Source: Nitrospira sp. ST-bin4
Lineage (GTDB): Bacteria > Nitrospirota > Nitrospiria > Nitrospirales > Nitrospiraceae
Direction of reading: 5' to 3'
Assembly: GCA_002083565.1 (NCBI GenBank)
Contig: MSXM01000087.1
Coordinates: 1-23,457 of the forward strand
DNA: 23,457 bases
Shown here: one piece after another, positions 14,674 through 22,392 of the stretch
How positions within the stretch are numbered: the stretch's first letter is position 1
Layout of the letters: each line of letters starts with the position of its first letter
Translations under genes and position numbers: made by a program
The notes under the pieces: model-generated
What the model saw: only the letters and a program-made list of their open reading frames with translations
Database searches by the model: none
Told to the model about the DNA's origin: nothing

Positions 14674-15753
14674 TTACCGGAGGCCTACTTGTTCGATGAG
14701 CAGCTGTGTCGGTTCGCGCAACTCGGCCAGCTTAGTGAGCGGCACCAGGGCTGCGCGAAAGCTCTTGCGTTCGATAAGGGCAGGATCGGCCTTGACCTCC
14801 GGATGAAGCGGATATTCCTTGTCGAGATCGGCAAACATCTTCTGGCCTGCCTGCGCCACCAGAAACTCGACGAGCAGCTTGGCGTTGTCGAGCCGCGGGG
14901 TATGTTTGAGAATCCCGACGCCCGCCACATTCATGATCGCGCCCATACCACCCTCATGTTGGTCCGGCATCAAAACGGCGAGCGGCGCAGTCGGCTGCGC
15001 GGCGAGATGCCGATACACGTAATAATGATTCACGATGCCGATGGCGACCTGGCCCTTGGCGACTGCCTCCACGATTTGAGAGCTTTTCTGATAGACCTGG
15101 CTTCCGGCATTATCTCGAAGTCCCTGGAGAAAACTCTTTGTCCGTTCGTCTCCCACACTCGCGCGGATGACGGAGACCCCCGCCTGTAAGTACTCACTGC
15201 CGGAATTTGGAATCGCAATTTTGTCTTTCCATTCAGCATTGGCCAGATCGAGCAACGACTTGACCTGATCGGGTTTCACCAGGGTGGTGTTATAGACGAT
15301 GATCCAGAAGCGTCCGGACAAGCCGATCCAGCTATTGTCCACGGCGCGGAATTGCGAAGGGATGGAGCGGTCGATTTCCCGCATGTTTAGCGGGCGAAGC
15401 AGTCCCGCAGTACGGGCTATCTCCAGGCTGCCGGCGTCATTGGTAATGAACAGATCAGCCGGACTGCGGTCTCCTTCTATCTTCAACCGGTTGACCAGTT
15501 CGGTGGTGCCGGAGGAGAGCAGGTCGATTTGAATGCCGGTCTTAGTAGTAAAGGAATCAAGCACAGGCTTGATCAGCCGTTCAGCGCGCCCTGAATATAC
15601 AGTCAACTTCTCCTCGGCCCAGGCTGGGGTTGCGGCATTCGGCCATGCGGAGAGGAGCAGGCCGCAGAACACCAGGGCGATTGAGGCGAATCGGAGACGG
15701 AAAGAACGAGAAGAAGAGAGCCGATGCTGTAGGATGTTCCGCACAGGCCACAC
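14674..15753 (-). CDS. fbpA: Ferric iron-binding periplasmic protein
   Basis: FbpA captures ferric iron in the periplasm and delivers it to FbpBC. The 359-residue frame has a signal peptide ending near residue 46 (TPAWA). The mature start, EEKLTVYSGRAERLIKPVL, is typical of the family. The adjacent tyrosines that coordinate iron lie in NHYYVYRH (Tyr244 and Tyr245), and further Tyr residues near 52-53 and 154 are in plausible positions. Translation starts at GTG 15753 or GTG 15744; the latter has AAAGG at a better distance, while the predicted promoter would place the transcript start almost at 15753. It is the first gene of fbpABC, 61 bases after fur. Confidence 0.9.
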   Translation of the reverse strand: MWPVRNILQHRLSSSRSFRLRFASIALVFCGLLLSAWPNAATPAWAEEKLTVYSGRAERLIKPVLDSFTTKTGIQIDLLSSGTTELVNRLKIEGDRSPADLFITNDAGSLEIARTAGLLRPLNMREIDRSIPSQFRAVDNSWIGLSGRFWIIVYNTTLVKPDQVKSLLDLANAEWKDKIAIPNSGSEYLQAGVSVIRASVGDERTKSFLQGLRDNAGSQVYQKSSQIVEAVAKGQVAIGIVNHYYVYRHLAAQPTAPLAVLMPDQHEGGMGAIMNVAGVGILKHTPRLDNAKLLVEFLVAQAGQKMFADLDKEYPLHPEVKADPALIERKSFRAALVPLTKLAELREPTQLLIEQVGLR

Positions 15754-15758
15754 CTTTC

Positions 15759-15787
15759 ATTAAATTGAAATTGATAAATCGTCTCAA
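15759..15787 (-). promoter_or_regulatory. fbpA promoter with overlapping candidate Fur box
   Basis: On the minus strand TTGAGA (15787-15782) and TTTAAT (15764-15759) are separated by 17 bases, a good sigma-70 promoter. The segment 15772-15786 (TGATAAATCGTCTCA on plus) matches the 7-1-7 Fur consensus at about 10 of 14 positions by eye and covers the -35 element and spacer, where a bound repressor would block RNA polymerase. Confidence 0.5.
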
Positions 15788-15814
15788 AAAGAATACCAAA
15801 AAAACGGGCGGAGG

Positions 15815-16246
15815 TCAATGACGACAGCGAGAACAGAGGCCGTAGAGTTCCAGACGGTGAGTTTTGATGGTGAAGCCGTTGCGAGCGGCGACTTCCTCCT
15901 GAAGACGTTCAATGTCGCAGTTTTCAAACTCCACGATCTTTCCGCAGTCTGTGCAGATGAGATGGTCGTGATGGCCTTTATGGGAGACATTGTCGTACTG
16001 GGTCTGCGTGCCGAAGTGCCGGGCCTGTGCCAGGCCGGCTTCGCAAAAGAGATTGAGCGTGCGGTAGATCGTTGCCAGCCCCAAATGCGGATCTTTTTTC
16101 GCCAGTTGGTGATACATCGCCTCAGCGGTGATGTGCTCTTGCTTGAGAAAGGCATCAAGAATCAGCTCGCGTTGGCGGGTGCATTTCAGCTGATGTTTTC
16201 CGAGATGCTCTTTCAGAGCCGTAATTTCTTTTTGATGCTTCGACAT
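15815..16246 (-). CDS. fur: Ferric uptake regulator (Fur family)
   Basis: This is a metal-responsive repressor that shuts off iron uptake when iron is plentiful. The 143-residue product has the winged-helix DNA-binding domain (about 5-80, including LGLATIYRTLNLFCEAGLA), the HHDH metal site near 92-95, and two CxxC pairs, CTDC near 98-101 and CSRC near the C-terminus, which form the structural zinc site. I chose the ATG at 16246 rather than 16279 because a promoter -10 element appears to cover 16278-16283, which would leave the longer start outside the transcript. PerR or Zur are possible alternatives, but adjacency to fbpABC and tonB favours Fur. Confidence 0.9.
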   Translation of the reverse strand: MSKHQKEITALKEHLGKHQLKCTRQRELILDAFLKQEHITAEAMYHQLAKKDPHLGLATIYRTLNLFCEAGLAQARHFGTQTQYDNVSHKGHHDHLICTDCGKIVEFENCDIERLQEEVAARNGFTIKTHRLELYGLCSRCRH

Positions 16247-16277
16247 GGTGCCAACCTGACTCCTATTGAGAAGTGCC

Positions 16278-16307
16278 ATTAAAGACGAAACGAGCTATAA
16301 GGGTCAA
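16278..16307 (-). promoter_or_regulatory. Candidate fur promoter
   Basis: On the minus strand TTGACC (16307-16302) and TTTAAT (16283-16278) are 18 bases apart. Transcription would begin near 16271, giving a leader of about 25 bases before the preferred fur start. Confidence 0.5.
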
Positions 16308-16330
16308 GGGCATAGGTGGGACAAACAGGT

Positions 16331-16359
16331 TTGACGATCACCGATGGTCTATTTATAGT
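16331..16359 (+). promoter_or_regulatory. Strong sigma-70 promoter for the gene at 16392
   Basis: TTGACG at 16331-16336 and TATAGT at 16354-16359 are separated by exactly 17 bases. The predicted start of transcription (about 16366) lies roughly 26 bases before the ATG. Confidence 0.7.
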
Positions 16360-16391
16360 AAGAACCCGTATCTTGCTATCAGGATCACAGC

Positions 16392-16988
16392 ATGAGAACA
16401 CCGAACCAAATCACCGTTGATCGTGCGCTCCTCTCCTATGTACTGCATCTGGCGGAGCCGTACGGGTTATTGAGCGATGTCAAACTGCAGCAGTTGTGCT
16501 TTCTATGCGAGCTCCAAACATTCGGCAAAGGATATAAGGGGTTGCACTTTGAATTCTTCCGGTTTGCCTATGGTGCGTTCAGCAAAGATCTTGATAATGA
16601 CCTCACGTCGCTTCGTCGAAAGGGGAGGATCGAGAATTTCACCTTGTCCGATCAGGCCAGGGATGAGGTGATTCCGCTGCTGTTGACGTCGATTGAAGGG
16701 GTGGAGACCAATGAGAAGATCAAAGAGATCATTGATGCCGTTGTGGCTGTCTATGGGCTGCAGGACAGCGGCGCAATCACCTATTCCGTCGAGGCGGTAG
16801 AGCTGAGCACGCCGCAGCAACCGGAATTCAAAATTCCCATTCGGGATATTACCTTTCACACCACGCTCCTTGTGCCCGATCGGATCGACGTACGGGCTGA
16901 ATTTACCTGTTCCCCTGGGGTGCTGGCCAAGCTGAATACGGCGATGGGCTATGACAGCAAGGCCGTGTCGAGCATTCAGAGCTGGTAG
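16392..16988 (+). CDS. Uncharacterised cytoplasmic protein, possibly Panacea/DUF4065-like
   Basis: The 198-residue product has no signal peptide or membrane segment. Its first half (DVKLQQLCFLCELQTFGKGY near 30-49, then FEFFRFAYGAFSKDLDNDLT near 54-73) has the pattern of helices and a YG-x-F turn seen in Panacea (DUF4065, SocA-like) proteins, many of which act as antitoxins or adaptor proteins; this is a visual similarity only. I see no toxin partner beside it. The start has AGGA seven bases upstream and the strong promoter above, suggesting a monocistronic, well-expressed gene. Its end overlaps the convergent carboxypeptidase gene by 13 bases. Confidence 0.7.
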   Translation: MRTPNQITVDRALLSYVLHLAEPYGLLSDVKLQQLCFLCELQTFGKGYKGLHFEFFRFAYGAFSKDLDNDLTSLRRKGRIENFTLSDQARDEVIPLLLTSIEGVETNEKIKEIIDAVVAVYGLQDSGAITYSVEAVELSTPQQPEFKIPIRDITFHTTLLVPDRIDVRAEFTCSPGVLAKLNTAMGYDSKAVSSIQSW

Positions 16989-18508
16989 ATCTCGCCGTAT
17001 TTCGTCTCCACATACGATAAAAATGGATCGGGACTGATCGTGGTGCCTGTCACGCGTCGGGCAAGATGGTCCGGGGTAAACATCCGACCCCAGCGATGAA
17101 TCTTCTGTTCCAACCAGCGGCGTAATTCCAGCAATTGCCCCGCGGCGATGCCTTCTTCAAGACGGGGAATCTCCAGTTTGGCTTGCTCGAAAAATTGCAC
17201 GGAGTACAGGTTGCCCAGCGTATAGGTTGGAAAGTAGCCGAAGGCGCCGAACGACCAGTGGACGTCCTGCAGCACGCCTTCCGCATCTGATGTCGGCGTG
17301 ATCCCCAAATACTCCTTCATCTTTTGGTTCCACAAGGCGGGCAAGTCTTCGGGCTGCACCTTGCCTTCAATGAGGTCCTGTTCAATTTCGAATCGCAGCA
17401 TGATGTGGAGGTTATAGGTCAACTCGTCGGCCTCCACGCGGATGAACGAGGGTTTTACGCAGTTGATCGCGGCGTAAAATCGCTCGACGTCCACGCCCTG
17501 CAGCTGGTTGTGGAAGGTCTGTTGCAGAACCGGATAGAAGAAGCGCCAAAAGGCGCGGGAGCGCCCGACGCAATTTTCCCACAGTCGGGATTGGCTCTCG
17601 TGAATGCCGAGTGAGACCGAGTCGCCGAGCGGTGTGCCGAAATACCGTTGGTCGAGCCCCTGGTCGTAGAGGCCATGCCCGCCTTCATGGATGCAGCTGA
17701 ACAGGCAGGATTGGAGTTCGCGCTCATAGACGCGAGTGGTTACCCGCACGTCAGTCGGATGAAATGAGGTTGTGAATGGATGGGCCGAAAGATCCAATCG
17801 GCCGCGCTCGAAGTCATAACCCATGGCAGTCAGGACCAGGCGCCCGAACTCCAGTTGCCGGGTCTGATCATACGAGTGCCGGAGGATACTATCGTCGATC
17901 CGAACGTGGCTCTCGGTAATTCGCCTCAGCAACGGGACGAGGCGGGCTTTCAGTTGGGCGAAGACGGGTTGAAGCGCGGCGATCGTGGAGCCCGGTTCAT
18001 ACACGTCCAGGAGCGCGTTATAGGGCGAATCGGTGTAGCCGAGATACTGAGCCTCCTGGCGTTTGAGCGACAGAACCGTGCGGAGGTTCGGCAGAAACTT
18101 GGCGAATGTGTTCTGTGTCTTCGCCTCGGCCCAGACCTGCTGCGCGAGCGAACATTCCCGGCTTAGCGTCATCACAAAATCAGACGGAAGCTTCTTGGCA
18201 CGGCTGAAGTCCCGCCAGACTTCCCGCAACAGCGAGCGAGAGGGCTCATCCCACAGATCTCCCGGTTGTTCGGCGGCCTGGCCCGTCGCGGGATCGACCC
18301 ATTGCGACAAGAGCTGCTCAATATCCGGGGACACCAGCTTCTGATGGGCCAAGCCTTGGAGGACGGCGATTTGCTCGGCTCGCGCGGCTCCTCCTCCGGC
18401 CGGCATATAGGTCTCTTGATCCCACGACAGCACCGAGGAGGCGCTGTTGATACGCTGGATTTCCAGCAGCCTCGTCGTGAGGGGTTCCAGCGTGGCCAAT
18501 GTCTTCAA
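16976..18508 (-). CDS. M32 family metallocarboxypeptidase (Taq carboxypeptidase type)
   Basis: This is a zinc or cobalt carboxypeptidase that trims C-terminal residues from peptides in the cytoplasm. The 510-residue length fits the M32 family. The active site HEGGH lies at residues 274-278 (HExxH), and the third metal ligand is in GIHESQSR at 301-308 (Glu304). The N-terminal SVLSWDQETYMPAGG near 25-39 is also characteristic. Translation appears to begin with TTG at 18508, supported by a perfect AGGAGG six bases upstream. It is transcribed divergently from the O-methyltransferase gene and converges with the unknown gene at 16392. Confidence 0.92.
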   Translation of the reverse strand: MKTLATLEPLTTRLLEIQRINSASSVLSWDQETYMPAGGGAARAEQIAVLQGLAHQKLVSPDIEQLLSQWVDPATGQAAEQPGDLWDEPSRSLLREVWRDFSRAKKLPSDFVMTLSRECSLAQQVWAEAKTQNTFAKFLPNLRTVLSLKRQEAQYLGYTDSPYNALLDVYEPGSTIAALQPVFAQLKARLVPLLRRITESHVRIDDSILRHSYDQTRQLEFGRLVLTAMGYDFERGRLDLSAHPFTTSFHPTDVRVTTRVYERELQSCLFSCIHEGGHGLYDQGLDQRYFGTPLGDSVSLGIHESQSRLWENCVGRSRAFWRFFYPVLQQTFHNQLQGVDVERFYAAINCVKPSFIRVEADELTYNLHIMLRFEIEQDLIEGKVQPEDLPALWNQKMKEYLGITPTSDAEGVLQDVHWSFGAFGYFPTYTLGNLYSVQFFEQAKLEIPRLEEGIAAGQLLELRRWLEQKIHRWGRMFTPDHLARRVTGTTISPDPFLSYVETKYGEIYQL

Positions 18509-18624
18509 ACGAGGCCTCCTATCGTAAGGCTAAGACTGCTCATCACGCTTCGCGCGGAGGTGATGTATGATGGCGACCCAGTGTACGCAACCGCAACCGT
18601 ATTTTTCAAACCAGCGAGGCCTGT

Positions 18625-19269
18625 ATGAAGCACCTGGTGTCTCCGGAAATCGAAGCCTATGCCCAAGCCTATTCAAGGCCGGAATCGTCGGTGTGTCGGG
18701 CGCTCAGGGAAGAGACGCAACGGACGATGGAGTATGCGCAAATGGTGGTCGGCCCCCTGGAGGGGGCTTTTCTTCAAATGATGACACAGTTGGTGGGCGC
18801 CAAACGGGTGCTCGAAATCGGAATGTTCACGGGCTATAGCGCCCTGTGCTTTGCAGAAGCGCTACCGGTGAACGGAACGGTGGTCACATGTGAAATCAAT
18901 GAAGAGTCTGCGGCGGTGGCTCGACGCTACATCTCACAGGCTCCGTTCGGGAGCAAGATCAGCATTCGCATGGGGCCGGCCCTCGACACAATGAGTACGC
19001 TCTCCAGTCCGTTCGATCTGATCTTTATCGACGCAGATAAAATGAATTATCTGAATTACTACCGACGTGCCCTGGAGTTGCTTGCTCCGAACGGTGTGAT
19101 CCTGATTGATAATGTACTCTGGAGTGGTGAGGTGTTGAAACAACCGCCGCCCGACGACCAGACCGCTGCCATCCAGGAGTTGAACCGTACGGTGGCCAAC
19201 GATCCGCGTGTGACCGCTGTACTGGTCACGATCCGAGACGGGGTGCTGGTGGTCAGGAAAAGGACGTGA
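18625..19269 (+). CDS. SAM-dependent O-methyltransferase (class I, catechol/caffeoyl-CoA type)
   Basis: The 214-residue protein matches the bacterial O-methyltransferase family 3 in length and motifs. The SAM-binding motif VLEIGMFTGYSALCFAEAL lies near 61-79, the acidic CEIN loop near 90-93, the metal-binding FIDADKMNY near 133-141, and IDNVLWSGEV near 162-171. Such enzymes methylate a catechol-like hydroxyl with the help of a divalent metal; the substrate here is unknown. The ATG follows a GAGG site. The last codons run into the heptanucleotide repeat, the TGA stop itself being part of the first unit. Confidence 0.88.
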   Translation: MKHLVSPEIEAYAQAYSRPESSVCRALREETQRTMEYAQMVVGPLEGAFLQMMTQLVGAKRVLEIGMFTGYSALCFAEALPVNGTVVTCEINEESAAVARRYISQAPFGSKISIRMGPALDTMSTLSSPFDLIFIDADKMNYLNYYRRALELLAPNGVILIDNVLWSGEVLKQPPPDDQTAAIQELNRTVANDPRVTAVLVTIRDGVLVVRKRT

Positions 19270-19312
19270 GGCGTAAGGTGTAAGGTGTAAGGTGTGAGGC
19301 GTGAGGCGTGAG
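19264..19312 (+). repeat. Tandem heptanucleotide repeat, seven units
   Basis: Seven consecutive 7-base units of the form (A/G)YGTRAG fill this stretch: ACGTGAG, GCGTAAG, GTGTAAG twice, GTGTGAG, and GCGTGAG twice. The first unit contains the stop codon of the O-methyltransferase gene. Confidence 0.85.
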
Positions 19313-19327
19313 ACGATGACGAGATCC

Positions 19328-19380
19328 TCTCACGCAGTACGAGGCACATCTCACCATTCACGCTTGACGCCTTACGTCTT
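19328..19380 (-). repeat. Inverted copies of the heptad, arm of a hairpin
   Basis: TCTCACGC at 19328-19335 is complementary to GCGTGAGA at 19306-19313 and can form an 8-bp hairpin with a 14-base loop. Further downstream CACGCTTGACGCCTTACGTC contains the heptad in reverse orientation. The block could serve as a bidirectional terminator between the two converging genes. Confidence 0.65.
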
Positions 19381-19761
19381 CACATCCGCTTCCCAGGACA
19401 CGCGGGCCGGGCACCATTGCCAGATGCCTAGAGTGATGATGCGGGTCAGCCCGGCTGGGATGCAGCCGGTACGGTTGACCGTCACCTGCCGGTTGATGAG
19501 CTTCGTCGAATCGCCGCAGCGCTTCAGGTAATCGTCGCCCTTGATATCGTGGAGATTCACGTGCGGCACGAAGAATGCGACGATGGGCACGGGCAGCACG
19601 GCGATCGAAGAGTCGTCGACGCCTTCGGACCCTGAACAATGGGCGCCGGTTTGGGGATAGCGCACATCATCGCGGACCAGATCCTTCGTGCACCCCGCCG
19701 CCAGGAGAGACGCAGCTAATATGATGGACACATATCCGCGGAGATGTTGCTCATGACGCAT
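19372..19761 (-). CDS. Small lipoprotein, possibly Bor-like
   Basis: The 129-residue product has a lipoprotein signal with Cys24 (LLAAGC). Its C-terminal part contains TRIITLGIWQWCPARVSW, which resembles the ITLGIYTPLEARVYC segment I remember from the phage lambda Bor lipoprotein family; in other bacteria these appear as outer-membrane lipoproteins of unknown role. Additional cysteines (about 43, 82, 100 and 117) could form disulfides. The stop codon lies inside the inverted heptad at 19372-19374. A ribosome binding site GGAGG stands just before the start. Confidence 0.6.
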   Translation of the reverse strand: MRHEQHLRGYVSIILAASLLAAGCTKDLVRDDVRYPQTGAHCSGSEGVDDSSIAVLPVPIVAFFVPHVNLHDIKGDDYLKRCGDSTKLINRQVTVNRTGCIPAGLTRIITLGIWQWCPARVSWEADVKT

Positions 19762-19890
19762 GAAATGCCTCCTCTATTTTTGTCAGGTCGCAACGGTTAG
19801 ACGAATGGTAGTCAGAAACGTAAACAGCGTCAAGCGGTGAATCGGTGGCGGAATACTCCTTGACGGGATGGCGAAACAGCGGTATGTCCC

Positions 19891-20799
19891 ATGGCCATGG
19901 TGCCCCCATCCGCAACGTTAGCCTATGGGTCGGTCGTGCTCGCAGCCGTGCTTTGGGGCGGGTCGATCGTTGCACAGAAGATGGCACTGGGGTCTTTTTC
20001 CGCGGTCGAAGCGTCGGTTTTGCGGGATGTCGGCGGATTGGCGATTCTCCTCGCAACCTGGTGGTGGCAGGAAGGCGGCGTCATCAAGATCAGCAGGTCG
20101 GATCTCCGCCTGTTGGGCCTGCTCGGGCTCGGCGTGTTGGGAAATCATCTGCTGATCCTGATGGGGCTGAAATATGTGAGTGGAGCCGTCGGGGGAGTCA
20201 TTATCGGATCGAGCCCCGTGGTGACCGCGCTTCTTTCGGCCATGTTGATCCGCGATGTTCCGTTTCGTGCCGTGTGGGCCGGCGCCGGGCTTTCCTTTGC
20301 CGGTGTCGGGTTGGTATCTGTGGCGGGTTTCCAGGCAGCCGGCGAACAGCCGTTGCTGGGCAGCACGCTGGTCTTTCTGGGCGTCGTGAGTTGGGCGCTG
20401 TATAGCATCGGCAGCCGTGCGGTCATGGAACGGGTCTCGGCGTTGACCGTCAACTGGACTACACTGTTGGTTGCGACCGCCTTGCAGGTCCCGTTGCTCT
20501 GGACCGATCGGAAGATGTTGGATGCAGGCGTCGCGTCGGTGACCCTGTCCGACTGGATGGCGCTGGGCTATCTCGTGGTCTTTGCCACGGCCGTGGCGCA
20601 GCAGGCTTGGCTGTTCGGCGTGAAAGGCATCGGTCCGTCGCGAGCCTCAGTCTTGGGGAACCTCACGCCGGTAGCTGCTATCGGGCTGTCTGCGCTGATT
20701 CTGAACGAAGCGGTCGGCCTAATCGAAGTTATCGGCATCGGTCTTATTCTGGCCGGCGTCTGGGTAGTTAACCGCCAAACGGTTGAGACAACTCACTAG
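19891..20799 (+). CDS. EamA/DMT-family permease
   Basis: The 302-residue protein has ten membrane helices formed by two repeated EamA domains (about 10-145 and 155-295), the architecture of the drug/metabolite transporter superfamily. Typical elements are AVLWGGSIVAQK near 21-32, GSSPVVTALLSAMLIRD near 110-126, and SRASVLGNLTPVAAIGLSAL near 250-269. These carriers usually export amino acids or other metabolites; the substrate cannot be told from sequence. The start has no strong ribosome binding site; a second ATG two codons later is an alternative. Confidence 0.85.
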   Translation: MAMVPPSATLAYGSVVLAAVLWGGSIVAQKMALGSFSAVEASVLRDVGGLAILLATWWWQEGGVIKISRSDLRLLGLLGLGVLGNHLLILMGLKYVSGAVGGVIIGSSPVVTALLSAMLIRDVPFRAVWAGAGLSFAGVGLVSVAGFQAAGEQPLLGSTLVFLGVVSWALYSIGSRAVMERVSALTVNWTTLLVATALQVPLLWTDRKMLDAGVASVTLSDWMALGYLVVFATAVAQQAWLFGVKGIGPSRASVLGNLTPVAAIGLSALILNEAVGLIEVIGIGLILAGVWVVNRQTVETTH

Positions 20800-20934
20800 A
20801 GCCCTATCCGCCCCGCTCTCGATCAGGGCCCCTGTTTGGAGTATCATGCACATCTGGGAGTCACTGGGCCTTCTGTTTCGTCGTGGTCCAAGCCGTCGGA
20901 TGTCGGGCGGTCGTGTTTTATAGGTCGCATACGT

Positions 20935-22392
20935 ATGAATATTAACTATGCCAGAGCACTCATTCCGCTGATCCTGGCTGGAACGTTCCTGGCCGATGTA
21001 TTCATGCCGTGGGGTTATGCGGTCTGGGTCGTCGGGGATGCCTTTGGCGTATTCTTGGCCCTCTGGATTGAGTGGCCGATTGCCCCCTATGTCGTTGCGG
21101 CCATTGGGACTGTTCTTGTGTATATGGGGCACACGCTCTCTCTGCCGGGCATCCCCCAGGACATCGCAATCTTCAATCGGATTCTGGGCATTATCCTCTT
21201 GTGGACTACGGCGGGGCTTGTCGCACGAGCGAGAAGGGCGAAGCTCGACGATGCCACCAGGCGGCTGGGTGCGATCGTGGAGAGCAGCAGCGATGCCATT
21301 CTGAGCGTGACCCCCGACGGATTCGTGACCACATGGAATGCCGGTGCAGAGCGTATCTTCGGATATACCGCCACTGAGATGATCGGTCGTTCGATCCTGA
21401 CGCTGATTCCCGCACATCTGCGTCGGGATATGGCCTGGTTGCTGGCTACGGTACGGGGTGCGCATGACATTCATACCTATGACGCCGTACGGTTGACCAA
21501 AGACGGCCGGTGTATCGATGTCTCAGTCACCTTATCGCCGCTCAAGGATGCGGTCGGTCAGTTTGTGGGGGTCTCGAAAGTCATCCGTGATATCAGCGAG
21601 CGGAAGCGAGGGGAGACTCTTCTGCAACAGGCGCATGAAGCGCTGGAAATAAAGGTTCAAGAGCGAACTGCTGAATTGAGCGCCGCCAACCATTCCCTAC
21701 GGATACTTTCCAGCCGACTGATGCAAGTGCAGGAAGAGGAGCGAAGCCGGCTTGCGCGAGATCTGCACGACGAAGTCGGACAGTTGCTGACGGCACTGAA
21801 GATCGACTTGCAAGACATCCAGCATGGCGAGGTCAGAGATTCCCGTTTCAGTCCTCTCACGGATAGTCTTGAGCTGGTGGACCGCCTGCTGACTCAAGTG
21901 CGGACGCTGGCTCTTGACCTGCGACCGTCGCTCCTTGATGATCTGGGTCTGGTGTCGGCACTTCGATGGTACGCGAACCGGCAGGCGGCGCGTAATGGAT
22001 GGACCCTTTCGCTCTCTGTCGAAGGAATGGACAGCCGAATCCCGGCCTCTATCGAGGTCACCTGCTTTCGGGTCGCGCAGGAGGCGCTGACCAACATCGC
22101 GAAGTACTCGCACGCCAAGACGATCGGTCTTGCGTTGCGTCGGCAAGGTGAGGAAGTCACGCTTGTTATCCAAGACGACGGTGTCGGATTCGATGTGATA
22201 CTGGCACGGCGGCGGGCACAGAGCGGGGAAAGCATCGGGCTGCTCGGCATGGAAGAGCGTGTGCGGCTGGCCGGCGGCAGCTTGGTCATTTCGTCAGCGC
22301 CGGGTGAAGGAACCAGGCTTGAACTGTGTTTCCCACTCACAGAGCAAGAGCAGACGAAGCCACACGTAACGGCTGAGGTGATATCGCCATGA
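20935..22392 (+). CDS. Membrane sensor histidine kinase, NarX/LuxR-partner type with PAS domain
   Basis: The 485-residue product has an N-terminal membrane region of several helices (about 6-95). A PAS sensor domain follows (about 112-222, including VTPDGFVTTWNAGAERIFGY), then a coiled linker (about 225-265) and a HisKA_3 dimerisation domain with His278 in ARDLHDEVGQLLTALK. The C-terminal ATPase domain has the N box (AQEALTNIAKYSHA) and the G1/G2 boxes (DDGVGFD, IGLLGMEERV). I placed the start at ATG 20935 rather than the longer frame from 20836, whose first 33 residues are hydrophilic and precede the membrane helices. The stop overlaps the response regulator start (ATGA), so they form a two-component pair. 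The signal sensed is unknown. Confidence 0.88.
   Translation: MNINYARALIPLILAGTFLADVFMPWGYAVWVVGDAFGVFLALWIEWPIAPYVVAAIGTVLVYMGHTLSLPGIPQDIAIFNRILGIILLWTTAGLVARARRAKLDDATRRLGAIVESSSDAILSVTPDGFVTTWNAGAERIFGYTATEMIGRSILTLIPAHLRRDMAWLLATVRGAHDIHTYDAVRLTKDGRCIDVSVTLSPLKDAVGQFVGVSKVIRDISERKRGETLLQQAHEALEIKVQERTAELSAANHSLRILSSRLMQVQEEERSRLARDLHDEVGQLLTALKIDLQDIQHGEVRDSRFSPLTDSLELVDRLLTQVRTLALDLRPSLLDDLGLVSALRWYANRQAARNGWTLSLSVEGMDSRIPASIEVTCFRVAQEALTNIAKYSHAKTIGLALRRQGEEVTLVIQDDGVGFDVILARRRAQSGESIGLLGMEERVRLAGGSLVISSAPGEGTRLELCFPLTEQEQTKPHVTAEVISP

Noticed and set aside
15581..15799. Minus-strand frame starting with ATG at 15760
   Set aside because: It overlaps the fbpA signal-peptide region in another frame and has no family features; the fbpA frame continues into a complete binding protein.
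16247..16279. Longer fur start at 16279
   Set aside because: The candidate -10 element covers 16278-16283, which would leave this ATG outside the transcript, and no ribosome binding site precedes it.
19264..19380. CRISPR-like array
   Set aside because: The units are 7 bases with no spacers, so this is a simple tandem and inverted repeat.
19845..20405. 186-codon plus-strand frame overlapping the EamA permease
   Set aside because: It is an out-of-frame shadow rich in Arg and Gly, while the permease frame gives ten clean membrane helices.
20836..20934. Longer N-terminus for the histidine kinase
   Set aside because: The extra 33 residues are hydrophilic and precede the membrane helices without a signal or ribosome binding site.
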